In this document: positions 45,216-56,736 of the stretch, piece after piece
Position numbering within the stretch: position 1 is the stretch's first letter
Layout: every line of letters begins with the position of its first letter
Origin: Paulownia fortunei
Taxonomy: Eukaryota; Streptophyta; Magnoliopsida; Lamiales; Paulowniaceae
Length of the DNA stretch: 64,000 nucleotides
Assembly: GCA_019321725.1 (NCBI GenBank)
Contig: CM033118.1
Span: 9,450,071 to 9,514,070, forward strand
Direction of reading: 5' to 3'
Translations under genes and position numbers: made by a program
The notes under the pieces: model-generated
Databases searched by the model: none
The model's input: the letters and a program-made list of their open reading frames with translations, nothing else
What the model was told of the DNA's origin: nothing

Positions 45216-46822
45216 TGATTAGTTGGTTTTATACCAACAATTCATATATCTTTTGATTAACATTTGGTTTGTTTTCAAGTGTTTTTGTTACTTTTTATGT
45301 ATTTAATTTGAAATCTTGTTGATAATGACAAAAATGAAAGAAAATGGAAAAAAATCAAAAACTTGGTTGAAATGTTGGAAAATCTGAATTGTACTGCTAC
45401 TGATAGCAGTGTTTGTATTTTAATCATAAGTTTTTGTTTCAATATCATATTAAATTGATTCTTGATCCATTAGAAGTACAAGAAATAGATCTAAACCTTT
45501 TATGTTTGCCATAAAATCCAATTCCTACGATTTCAATGAGAAACATCGAGTTCAAAAGTTAATATTAGATTGAAAATTTCTTGTATGACACATTTCAGTA
45601 TTTTAGGCATAACTTTCTCCATCGATATCCTATTGAGATGATTCATGATGATACAGAAAGCTAAGCGATAGACTACAAATGTTATGCAGACACCAAAAAT
45701 TGGTTCAGCCTAGAAAGTGGTGCAAAATCAGTTTAAAGAGGCCGTAGATGCTAAAGACAGAATGTTCAGTGCCTAGCTATGCCTAACTGTCCAGTCAGCG
45801 CCCATACGTTGCCACGAGGATAAAAAAGGCAAAATAGGTTTTTTTGCACTCTTGAAGAATTTCCCCATCTAATTTTAAGGACCCCAATGAACCTCTAAAG
45901 GCATTCTAGGATATGAAAAGTTGTTATGGATAGAAAGAAGCATGTTGGACAGAAGGAGCCATTCATGGTGAGAAGAGAGTCATTCTTGAAGACAAGGAAG
46001 CCATTCTTGGAGACAAGGAGAACTTCAACTATTCCTCTCACTTCACAAATTGATGAACAATTTCCATTTCTTTCTTATGTATTTTTTGAATTTATATTCC
46101 TACATGATGAACTAAACATTTCTTTCTAGAGGATAATGTAACCTTATTTACTCCTATATTTTGAATTCCAAATAATATTAGTTCAAGTTATTCATCTTAT
46201 TTGTGTTATCTTGTTTATTATTGCATCTTGATTATTTGGTCATTAATTGAGAGTGTTTGATGTATGAGATTCGATATTTAAGAGAGGAAAGATTATACAT
46301 GATCATAAATATAGCATAACCTAGGAATCATAGAGTTGACAAGCATATAAAACCTTTAAAGTTTTGAAGAAGAATTCATTGAACTTTTGTAGAGTTTTAT
46401 TCTTGAGTTTTTTTATAGAGATATTGAAATTTATATTAGAACTCATAATCAATTCAACATTTGAGAGAGAGAACTGATGAGCTTAGGAATTCTTAACTAA
46501 CATGTGTTGTTGACTTGACTTAATATATTTTGGAAGAAAGAACATAGGTGATAATTAGGTGAGTCATTCCTCTAGAATTTTTTGTTCATAAGGTGTTTGT
46601 TGTATTACTTCTAAGAACTCCACTATTGTCTTTGCATTTTTTTTATCTTTTTCTATTTTGTTTACTAATTATCACTTAATTTTCCAGATAAAATTGGGAC
46701 TATTTGAACTGCAATACTTGCTACAATTTTTGATTACAATCCTTGTGGATACGATACTCAACTTACTGTTGTATTAAAACTTGGCACCGTGCACTTGCGG
46801 TTTGCAAAATATTTCACGAACA
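45216..46822 (+). repeat. Solo Athila-type LTR, opposite orientation
   Basis: 1607 bases, TGATTAGTTGGTTTTATACC to TTTCACGAACA. This is the plus-strand form of LTR 1/LTR 2, without the 300-base deletion. Flanking bases GCTTT (45211-45215) and ACTTT (46823-46827) agree at 4 of 5, as for an old target duplication. It interrupts copia gag. Confidence 0.85.
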
Positions 46823-47545
46823 ACTTTGAGACCCTTCTTGACCCTACTATTTGTCTTTAGTTTTTTGTTCTTCTTAGAGGAATGCTTCCCATTACCTTTC
46901 TTAGACTTGGTAGTCTTTGATTAGGATAAAGACCCAATAAGCATGACAGGCTTGTCCTCTTTCATGGTGGACTCAGTCATCTTCAATATGTTAACAAGCA
47001 TAGAGAGACTAGTCTCAATCTTGTGTATGTTGAAGTTAACTACAAAGGAGTCGAATGAGTTAGGCAGAGACTGCAAAATGAGCTCCAAGTAGAGTTCATT
47101 ATGCATAAAGACTCTATGGACTCGAGTCTTTCAATAAGGTTAGTCATCTTTAGTCCTTGTTCATAAATTGAAGATACCTTAGCTATACGATATCTCTAAT
47201 TTGAGATAAAGTACTGTACTTGCCTCGTGTGTTCACCATATAACTTTTATAGGTGAAGAAGGATATCGACAGTATGTGCTATACCCTCATGTTGTCTATT
47301 TGCTCATTCTACATAGATGCTTCCATGTAGCACCTAGTTTGCACATCATCATTAGCTTACTTGTGATGGTTGGAAAGCTCCTCATCTGTGGCAATCGCCG
47401 GAGGTTCCGACAGTAATGTGAATTGGAGCACATATGCCCCTTTTTTTATATTCCAAGAGAATCCAAAGGTTCCTTAGCCAATTAACAAATTATGACGAAT
47501 ATGTTTGTTGGTGTCTAAAATAGATGTAAGCGCATTTTTAGCCAT
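46823..47545 (-). pseudogene. Ty1/copia gag (UBN2-type), broken
   Basis: Start ATG at 47545 (MAKNALTSILDTNK). The later piece HNELYLELILQSLPNSFDSF and the VNFNIHKIETSLSMLVNIL stretch are typical of the copia gag UBN2 domain. A Lys-rich tail (SKKGNGKHSSKKNKK) follows. Stops and frameshifts lie throughout. Confidence 0.8.
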
Positions 47546-47913
47546 TATTTCTACAAAATAATATGAAGAAGAAAATAAGCTTTCATTTAATTAAGCATTC
47601 ATTTTTAGAATAAAGTCTTCTATTATAAGTGTCTCCCTCTATTTTATTCAAATTATAGTATCCTCGTAATAGAACTTTGGGATATCCAATTTTCCAATGG
47701 ACTTAAAGTCTAATTTGTCACACACCATAATGCTATGAGCCCACATGACAAAAGTAAAAGGTAGACAATACATTGCCAATTACATCACTCTTTAACCTTT
47801 AAGATATTTTGCTTAATTTTTCCCACATGCCCTAATGTTATGAGCTCATATGGTAATCAATATCAAACACGACCCATCAAAACATCCATGTAATGAAACC
47901 TCTCAATATCCTA
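47546..47913 (-). other. Copia 5' leader/flank; no gene seen
   Basis: AT-rich DNA between copia gag and the LTR of element B. It may include the leader and part of the copia LTR, but no primer site was recognised. Confidence 0.4.
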
Positions 47914-49523
47914 TGCTACAACTTTAAAGTTGCAAACCTAAGTGTAGGTTGTATTAAGTAATAAATTTCACATGAGTCCAAGGTCGATCCAAAGGGAAGT
48001 TGTTTGAAGAATTCAAGTTTATATTTCTAAAAAAATGGAGTTTATGTGAATCAAAATATATGAACAATTAATATATGTTGTAACTAAAGAAAAATCGAAG
48101 TAATAAAAGTACTGAGGATTAGGGATTCACTCTTGAGTTTTGGATAGAGAAATGGTTATTTATTCTTTTTACCTCTATTAATTACCACAATTAGAATCCA
48201 TACATAATGAAGGTTCCAATGGAAAGATATTATCAAATAACTCATGCAATAAGGTAATCATGATATTGTCTTACTATTATAAATTATCTCTTAACGCCAA
48301 CACTTATTTATGGGATCAAGCATTTCTACACACCTTCGTCAACAACAAATCAAGGTTTCACATTAGCAGTAGGTGGGGTAAAACTGTACAATAAGCTAAA
48401 TGAACCCAAGTATTTGTTGTGCCATTGGAGATACATAAATCAAGAATACCACAAAACAAGTAGGGTTTAGATCAAAAATAAAAATAATAATACAATATAC
48501 TTAAACATTTTCTACCCTTATAACCATTCATCTTCCTCCATCAAGAGGTTCGCCCATTTTCTCAACAAAATAAAATTTAGAAAGACATAATAAAAGTAGC
48601 AAAGATTAAAAATATAAGAGAAACTAGAGAATGCATTTCTATTACTACTAGAAAACTTACAATACTAGAAAACATACAAACTAGATAACTTAGCCTAAAG
48701 AAACCCTCTACCCCCCTTCACTTAAAAGCTTAATACATGGCTTATTTATAGTACTTGGAGTAAGCTAGAGGCCAAACAAATAATGGAGGGGTTAATCAAG
48801 TGGTATGCTAGTTGCCAAAAGTTGATAAGTTGTTACACTAATTTCTCATATACTGAATTAAATTAAATTTTTTAGTTAGATAAATCTAGATTTTGAAGAT
48901 ATGTAAAGAATCAAAATTGTAGATATTTTAGCGCTGATATATTTTTATATATATTTTGTCAAATTTGGTGGTCGGATGAAGGAGATATGGTCAAATTACT
49001 GAGTCATGTCCAAGAGTCGTCCTTTAACAGCAGCATCAACTTGCAGACTATATTTTTAACAATTTGACACATTTTCATACCATCGCGTCTTCAACAAACT
49101 TGTTTATTTACCTCTTTTTTATAACATATCCAAATTTCATCCCAAAATAAATTTGGGCTCAAGAGATATAAACCAATTGGTAAAATAAGTTAATACTGGG
49201 CTGAACTCTGATCTGAATTTTGGTGATCCATTTTGTGCAACTACTTGGTTGAATTTTATGCTATCATCAAGATTGAATTGGGTTGAGCTTCCAACAGAAA
49301 CGTTGTACCTCTATCTCTTAGATTTCAAATGAAATAAGCTTGAGATCCATAAGGCTTTTGATCATGAAGTTATGCTCAAATTACAAACACTGCACAAGTC
49401 TGGAAACATGCTTCCATTTATTCCCTAACACAAAATATTAATAAAACAATAATATTAACAAGAATAAAGCAAGAAAAATATAAAGGATTTGATACAAAAA
49501 TATGTCAAAATATTCACCTATCA
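47914..49523 (-). repeat. Athila 3' LTR of element B
   Basis: 1610 bases in element orientation from TGATAGGTGAATATTTTGAC to GTTGTAGCA. On the right is the polypurine tract (complement of AATTCTTCCACACTT). It is the inverted equivalent of 56737-58347. The five bases outside its end are TCCTA. Confidence 0.88.
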
Positions 49524-50548
49524 AATTCTTCCACACTTAACCCTTGCTTGTCCTCGAGCAAGCCTAAAACAAATATAAACTAATCCACTTTCGTACGAAA
49601 TCATGATTGTATTTAGTATATGCAACAAGCTTTTAAACCCCTAGGTGGCCCATAGAGGACGAGTTATAGTCTCGTGAAGGTTTCCAGTAGTGATACCCAC
49701 AAACACCTGTAATAACTATCTTCCAACTTTTATTCTCATGAAACAACAAAATAATATAGAAATAAAATCAAACAAGTATTGAGTTTAACTCTTAGTCATT
49801 CAAAAATCAATACATTTCCACAATAAGCATACTCAAGTGTGTGTGTGGACAGTTAATGTCAACAGTGATGAAACTATGCATGCTTCAAATAAGTGAATTC
49901 TCATAAAACCTTACAAAAACCATCACTCAATCTCTAACAGAAAAGTTAAACATCATAGGCTCTTCCTTTGGTGCAAATCTCCACTACACTGAAGGCATCA
50001 CACGAAATCAAAAGGTCTTCAACAAAGGTTGTAATGGGGCTAAAGGGTGGTGATGTAGCTAAGAAATAAAAGGATAGGATGCAACAAAGGTTCTAAAAAC
50101 TTCATGGAATTAGAGACAGAAAATTTATCGATGAAGAATTCTCAAACTCTACAAATTTCACACTGGGGTCTATTGTTATTGAATTGGACCCCTCTTATTC
50201 ATCTTGCAACATTTCATTTTTAGTTGCAACTTGTAGCAGTTTGCAATTTTTTTTTTCTTTCTATTTTTTTTTCTTTTTTTTTCTTTTTTTTAAAGAGAAA
50301 TTCCCCCACACTTATCTTCTATTACAACCTGAATTTCTTTTGTAAGTTCAAGTTGTTAATTGAATGTCTCTTAAACTCCTATCATTTTTAGAACAAGGGT
50401 TGGATAATAGTGTATTTAGGCTAGATAAAAAGATATGGTTACAAAAAAAAATATTTATTTATTGAAAGGCTCAAAGTGGTTTACTAGGGGGATGTTTTCT
50501 TGAAACATCATATGGGGAACAAGCTAATTTGGCAATGGTGCTAGAAAG
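49524..50548 (-). other. Element B 3' noncoding region
   Basis: Polypurine tract at 49524-49540, then noncoding sequence matching 11995-13001 of element A in inverse. It includes the long T/C tract (50249-50292) and the CAAGA-loop hairpin at 50491-50509. Relative to A, about 1.1 kb (10891 to 11994) is deleted, which removed most of LOG. Confidence 0.75.
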
Positions 50549-50834
50549 AATATGTGACATTTTTAGCTCATCTCCAATGGTCCTACCTATGATATTCTAT
50601 ACTGTTAAAGATTTTTGGACAACTCCTAGAACTTTCACACCTCCTACATATGCAAAAATAGCAATACTCCCCATTAACCCCAAACTGTCTTCCCTATATA
50701 CTAAATGATTTTTTCTCTCTGCTAAAGTTCTACCAAGGTTATTGGCTGCCCCTATAAACTTACCATTTTTTCAAAGATTGGATCCACAAAAAACACAAAT
50801 GCAATTAAATTTGCAAGTTGAAGAAACTTCCATT
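50549..50834 (-). pseudogene. Captured LOG-like gene, 5' part only (element B)
   Basis: Start ATG at 50834 (MEVSSTCKFN), then CICVFCGSNL, a TGA, and LGRTLAERKNHLVY. Further pieces match VGGVKVLGV, QKSLTV and IGDELKMSHI. Homology with element A is close to 90%. It breaks at the same MSHI/VSHI point where the 1.1 kb deletion begins. GGGS of the nucleotide-binding loop has become a changed sequence (REDS). It is a dead, truncated copy in the sense strand of element B. Confidence 0.82.
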
Positions 50835-51185
50835 TTTTAAATTTTTTTCTTTTTGAAAATAAGTTGTGCAAAAATAGAGTGAGTACGGTGATATTTATTG
50901 AGGTGTGAATAGGGAATGCATTTATTGCATATCCTTTTCTTTTGTCAAAAAGGTTGAAAATAAGGACACAAATAAAATATAAAAATTACCTACTTACACA
51001 TAAATGTACATGTAGTTGTGATTGTGGCTCACATCTTCCTCTAGTTTTACATCTAGTAATAGCTTAAACACCCTCTATGGGTCGAGAATATGCTTCTCAT
51101 CCAGTTTTCTTATAAACTGGCAAACAGGGTCTTTTAATGTCAGATTTCCAAGACTATAAAGCTCATATTCATTTCGAAAATGATA
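50835..51185 (-). other. Element B spacer between Cys-rich reading frame and LOG
   Basis: Includes the post-stop continuation of the Cys-rich frame (51060-51185, conserved with A beyond the TGA) and an AT-rich spacer. No other feature is visible. Confidence 0.55.
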
Positions 51186-51616
51186 TCATAAATCAAGAAT
51201 TGCACGTTGTACCAATCCACATGAATGTGTCTCAAGAGTCAATATAATGTAATCTAAAGACTCCTTACTCAGTCCATCCATAATGAATTTAAGTTTATCT
51301 TCTTGATTTTTGGAGACCATTCCTAAAGAACGACACTTTTTGTTGCAAGTCCATCCAGCACAATTGTGACAAACTTTCATTTTTTTGAATATGTACTTTT
51401 ACCAAAACCATGCATGTATCTAATAAGTAAATCTGGAAACTCATGTGAAAACTCACCTGCTCTTACCTTTGCTTCAATTATCCATCGTATGTCCTTTGGG
51501 ATGCCTTTGTGCATAAGCATCCTCAATCTTTCAATCCTGATTTTATAAATTTTCAAAATTACATTTTTAGGAAGAAAATAAAATCGCTTCTTGAGAGTTA
51601 GAAAAATGTCACCCAT
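51186..51616 (-). CDS. Small basic Cys-rich protein frame(s), unknown, in element B
   Basis: Two frames overlap at ATGA (51377-51380). The first, from ATG 51616, gives MGDIFLTLKKRFYF, an ELR/ILK-type helical stretch, and ends GFGKSTYSKK. The second starts MKVCHNCAGWTCNKKC and runs 64 residues. The four Cys (C-x2-C-x4-C-x3-C) preceded by a Lys-rich patch look like a small zinc-binding nucleic-acid-binding protein. The arrangement (GxSxY, basic patch, Cys cluster) resembles that of carlavirus- and vitivirus-type nucleic-acid-binding proteins. That is a motif-level impression, not an alignment. It could instead be a decayed env-like frame of Athila. It is conserved in position and sequence in element A. 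Confidence 0.5.
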
Positions 51617-51826
51617 TTTGAAAAGAATAAGAAAAGAGAATGAGAAAAGAAAAGAAAATTTGTACAAAGATTTCAGTTGTTTGGGAAATTGATAAGTCCG
51701 ACTTTTATAGTCACGGAGTACTATTATCCGCTATTTAATTGGAAAAAGAAAAAAAATAAAAGAAAAGAAAGAAAAAAATAAAACTTTCAAAACAAAAAAA
51801 GTCAGAGAAAATGAGTATATGCAACA

Positions 51827-53180
51827 CTAATCATAACAAGAGTTAGAAAGAAAAATAATTTCCTCTTGTGAAAATTGATTTTCTAGAAATGGTTTAACTC
51901 TTTGTCCATTTACTTTGAATATGTTACCATTTCTAGGATTTTCAATGTCAATCACCCCATAAGGATATACTTTTTTTACAACAAAAGGATCACTCCACCT
52001 TGATCTCAATTTTCCAAGAAACAAATGCAATCGAGAATTATAAAGCATAACCTTTTGACCAACCTCAAATATTTTTCTGGAAATTTTATTTTAATGAAAA
52101 TCTTTGATTCTTGCTTTATAAATTTTAGAATTCTCATATGCATAATTTCTTAGTTCTTGAAGATCATTGATTTGCAATTTGTGTAATTTTGAAGCTTCAT
52201 CAAGGTTGAAGTTAAATATTTTGATTGCCCAATAAGCTTTATGTTCAAGTCAACAGGTAAAGATAAGGTTTTCCATAAACTATCCTATAATGAGACATGT
52301 CTAATGATGTTTTGAAAGTAATTCTATATGCCTAAAGTGTATCGGTAAGTCTAAAAGACCAATCTTTACGGTTTGGGTTAACTATTTTCTCCAAAATTTA
52401 TTTTATCTCCCTATTTGCAAGTTCAACTTGTCCATTTGTCTGAGGGTGATAAGGGGTTGCAACTTTATGTATGATTTCATATTTTCTCATTAAAGTTCTG
52501 AAAACTTTGTTACAAAAATATTTTCCCCCATCACTGATAATAGATTAGGAATTCCAAATTGATTTAAAATATTTTCTTTCAAAAAATTTATCACTATTTT
52601 GTGATCATTATTTCGATAAGGAAATGCCTTAATCCATTTTGAAACATAATTTATGGTAACCAATATGTAAAGAAAACCAAATGATAATAGAAATGGCCTT
52701 ATAAAATCAATACCCCAACAGTCAAAGATTTCAATCAGTAGGATAGGGTGTAGGGGCATCATATTTCTCTTTGAAAAGGACCCTAACTTTTGACAATTTT
52801 CACAACTTTTGGAGAAAGTGTAAGTGTCTTTGAAAAGAGTTGGCCAATAAAATCCACATTGTACGATTTTTACAATAGTTTTCTTTACAGAAAAATGACC
52901 ACTATATTTTTCTGAATGATAAAATTTGACAATATTACCTATCTCATTGTCAGGCACACATCTTCGAAAGATTTGATCAGGACAATATTTGAATATGTAT
53001 GGATCATCCCAATAATTTTTTTTAATCTCAGTCAAAAACTTCTTTTTGTCTTGAGAGTTCCAATGCGATGGTATCTTTCCTGTCATAAGAAAATTAACAA
53101 TGTCAGCAAACCAAGGTAAAATAGAAATATTAAATAGTTGTTCATCAGGGAAAGTATCATTAATAGATATGGTTTGAAAT
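51827..53180 (-). pseudogene. Athila integrase (element B), broken
   Basis: From 53180 downward: zinc-binding part (FYHSEKYSGHF, then CENCQKLG), core start WGIDFIRPF and a second-Asp region reading SVMGENIF where family members have SDGGSHF, so the second catalytic Asp is gone. It is broken near 52490 and across 52050-52490. The C-terminal part is YPYGVIDIENP and KVNGQRVKPFL (51827-52048). Confidence 0.85.
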
Positions 53181-53562
53181 AAGTCATCACAAACAAGTCT
53201 CGACAAATGATCAGCCACTATATTCTCTACTCTCTTTTTATTTTGCATAGTAATATTAAATTCCTGCAATAAGAGAATCCACCTAATCAGTCTTAGTTTA
53301 GCATCTTTTTTTGACAAAAGATATTTCAAAGTTGCATGATCACTGAAAACAATAATTGGTTAACCAACAAGACAAGATCCAAATTTGTATAATACAAAAA
53401 CTATAGCAAGTAATTCTTTTTCAGTTGTTGTATAATTCAATTGAGCACCATTTAAAGTTTTACTTGCATAGTAAATAACATATGGTTTCTTATCTTTTCC
53501 TTATCCCAAGACAGCTCCAACAGCATAATCACTAGCATCACACATTATTTCAAAAGTAAAGT
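53181..53562 (-). pseudogene. Athila RNase H (element B), broken
   Basis: Pieces YYASKTLNGAQLNYTTTEKE and KYLLSKKDAKLRLIRWILLL, then the tether ENIVADHLSRL, typical of Athila/Tat RNase H. A stop after the VGAVLG-like stretch (near 53500) and another near 53360 interrupt it. Confidence 0.82.
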
Positions 53563-54400
53563 CTAATCTAGAGGCTGCATGATTGGAGCAGACGTAAGCA
53601 TGCTTTTAAACTTAACAAAAATATTTTCACAATTTTTAGTCCATTCAAAAATAATGTCTTTTGTTAGAAGATTATACAAAAGTTTAGATATTATACTAAA
53701 ATCTTTGATAAATCTTCTATAAAAACCAGCATGTCCTAAAAATGATCTAACCTTCTTCACAGTCTTTGGTGTTGGCAAATTAGCAATTAACTCAATTTCA
53801 GATTTGTCAACCTCAAAACCTTCTGATGAAATATGTGTCCAAGAACAATACCAATTGTTACCATGAAATGATATTTCTCCCATTGAGCACAAGATTCTTT
53901 TTTTCACACCTTTTCTAAATTAGATAAGCAATCATCAAATGAATTAACAAAAATAGAAAAATCATCCATAAAGACTTCAAGAAAATATTCAACCATGTCA
54001 CTAAAAATACTAATCATGCATCGTTGGAATGTAGCTAGTTCATTACATAATCCAAAAGGCATCCTTTGATATGCAAAAGTACCAAAAGGACATGTAAAAT
54101 TTATTTTCTCTTGATCTTCAAGTGCAATTGCAATTTGATTATACCCAAAATATCCATCTAAAAAGCAATAAAATTCATATCCCACAACTCTTTCTAAAAT
54201 TTGATCCATGAAAGGTAATGGAAAATGATCTTTTCTAGTAACTGAGTTGAGTTTCCTATAATCAATGCACATTCGCCAACCAATGACAGTCCTAGTTGGA
54301 ATTAATTCATCATTCTCATTCTTGACTACAGTAACTTCAGATTTCTTAGGTACAACTTGAGTAGGACTTACCCATTTGCTATCAGAAATAGAATAAATGA
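53563..54400 (-). pseudogene. Athila reverse transcriptase (element B), broken
   Basis: MCIDYRKLNSVTRKDHFPLP, then PFGTFAYQRMPFGLCN and the active-site box FMDDFSIF, the Athila/Tat form of YxDD. The connection region EVDKSEIELIANLPTPKTVK follows in another frame (53563-53907). The N-terminal VSPTQVVPKKSEVTVV is separated by missing frame continuity near 54273. Confidence 0.88.
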
Positions 54401-54563
54401 TTCAATTATCTAAGAGTTTAATAACTTCATTCTCTCACTACTTCTTTCATATTAGGATTTAGCCTTCGTTGCATTTCTCTAAAAGGTTTAGCATTTTCTT
54501 CTAGATAGATGTTATGTGTGCAAATGAAAGGATTAATACCTTTAATATCAGCAATGGTCTATC

Positions 54564-55534
54564 CTAAGTATTCTTATGCATTTTCAGAGTTTCGATTAAC
54601 TTACCTTCTTGAGATGCATCGAGTTTGGAAGAAATTATTACTGGAAAAGTCTCATTCTCACCCAAGAAAGAGTATTTCAAATTAACTGGCAAAGGTTTCA
54701 AATCAACCACGGGAGTTTTAATACTTGATGGAATAGATTTTACTATTGATGATGAAAGTTTTTCAAACCTTGGCTTCCAAAAATATTTTTCTTGTACCTG
54801 TAAAAATTCAGAGATAATATTAGTGTGTGCCTTTTTACAAATACTTTCACTTCCAAAACAAGTCTCCAAAGAATCTAAAGAGTTAGTAGTAGTAAAGTAT
54901 TCATGAATAAGTTCCTCAATTGAATCCACTTCCTGTACTTCAACATCTTCTGCAGGTTGCATACAAACATTAAACACATTTAGTTCCAAAGTCATATTTC
55001 CAAATGATAACTTCAAAATACCATTTCTACAATTGATCAAAGCATTTGAAGTTGCAAGAAAAGGACGACCCAAAATGATAGGAATTTGTGTATGTGTTTA
55101 TGCAACAGGTTTTTGTCCAAAATAATGAAATCAACTGGAAAGTAAAACTTATCAATTTGTACCAACACATCTTCTACTATTCCCTTTGGAACTTTAATCG
55201 AACGGTCAGCTAGTTGGAGTACAACAGAAATTATTTTAAGTTCTCCCAAACCTAACTGTTCATAAATTGAGAAAGGTAAAATATTTACACTAGCACCAAG
55301 ATCAAGCAAAACACGCTCTATTCTAGTGTTTCCTATGATACATGAAATGGTTGGACAACCTGGATCTTTGTACTTGGGTGGAGTGAATTGTTGAATGATT
55401 GAATTAACAATTTCAGTTAAAAATGCCTTTTTTTGTACATGATGTTTTCTTTTGATTGTATACAAATCTTTCAAAAATTTGGCATAAGGTGGAACTTGCT
55501 TGATTGCATCCAACAATGGAATATTAATCTTCAC
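54564..55534 (-). pseudogene. Athila protease and protease-RT linker (element B)
   Basis: Protease motif DLGASVNILPFSIYEQL, then LQLADRSIKVPKGIVEDVLV and DKFYFPVDFIILD, all hallmarks of Athila protease. A frame change near 55070 leads to GRPFLATSNALINCRNG and a linker towards RT. The Asp-Leu-Gly-Ala-Ser active site is intact, although the gene is not. Confidence 0.88.
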
Positions 55535-55607
55535 TTATTAAAAATTTCAAAAATTTCAGCATTTGAGTTCAATTTCTGAGTTGCTTGCAATCTTTGAGAT
55601 AAGGGTG

Positions 55608-56146
55608 CTAGAGGTAAATATTTTTTCTTTCATCATTTTCACACTTACCTTTGTCGTCAAGACTATTTCTATTTTTTATTTCTGGAGGTTGATTAGAAAC
55701 TTTCTTTTTGGGATGAATAATCTTGTCAATAACTCTTCCATTCTGAAGAGTTGTAACTAAATTAACCTCCTTGACTATATTTTCACCTGAAGAAAAAACA
55801 TGACACTGAGTGGAAGGATTAGGTTGAGGTTGAGCAGGAAATTTACATTTTTCATGAGTACGCAAAGAAGTTGTCAATGTTGAAAGTGTGTTTATGATCT
55901 CATTGATAGCTTGTGAAGTCTAATTATTGATGTTTATTGTGTTCATGCATAAATGTTTGCAAAGTCTCCTCAAGGGATTTTGTATATGGAGCTGGATAAG
56001 AATGAAACTTTGGTGGTTTTTGTAAATGCAGCAGTTGGGCACGGTTATCATCTCACCAACTGAAATTGGGATGATTTCTCCATTGTGGATTGTAAGTTTC
56101 AGAATATGGATAATGAAAAGGTTTTTTGAATGTGTTCATGAAATTT
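55608..56146 (-). pseudogene. Athila gag C-terminus (element B), runs into gap
   Basis: TTLQNGRVIDKIIHPKKK is the usual gag end ahead of protease. Upstream pieces correspond to YNPQWRNHPNFSW and SLEETLQTFMHEHNK, known from Athila gag. A stop lies near 55920. The rest of gag, the primer site and the 5' LTR are behind the N gap. Confidence 0.75.
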
Positions 56147-56246
56147 NNNNNNNNNNNNNNNNNNNNNNNNNNNNNNNNNNNNNNNNNNNNNNNNNNNNNN
56201 NNNNNNNNNNNNNNNNNNNNNNNNNNNNNNNNNNNNNNNNNNNNNN
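56147..56246. other. Assembly gap (100 N)
   Basis: Exactly 100 undetermined bases, a usual placeholder for a gap of unknown size. On its left element B is in minus orientation at gag; on its right element E is in plus orientation at its 3' end. The join may therefore be wrong. Confidence 0.98.
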
Positions 56247-56736
56247 CCTTTTGATTTCGTGTGGTGCCTTCAGTGTAGTGGAATTTTGCACCAAAGAAGA
56301 GCCTATGATGTTTAACTTTTCTGTTAGAGATTGGGTGATGGTTTTTGTAAGGTTTTATGAGAATTTATTTATTTGAAACATGCATAGTTTTATCACTATT
56401 GACATTAACTGTCCACACACACACTTGAATATGATTATTGTGGAAATGTATTGATTTTTGAATGATTAAGAGTTAAACTAACACTTGTTTGATTTTATTT
56501 CCATATTACTTTGTTGCTTCATGAGAATAAAAGTTGGAAGATAGTTATTATAGGTGTTTGTAGGTATCACTGCTGGAAACCTTCACGAGACTACAACTCG
56601 TCCTCTATGGGCCACCTAGGGGTTTAAAGACTTGCTGCATATGCTAAATGCAATCGTGATTTCCTACAAAAGTGGATTAATTTATGTTTGTTTTAAGCTT
56701 GCTCGAGGACAAGCAAGGGTTAAGTGTGGGGGAATT
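56247..56736 (+). mobile_element. Athila element E, 3' noncoding end
   Basis: Matches 12520-13001 of element A and, inverted, 49524-50010 of element B. It ends with the polypurine tract GTGTGGGGGAATT just before the LTR. Any LOG or Cys-rich segment would be behind the gap. Confidence 0.85.
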
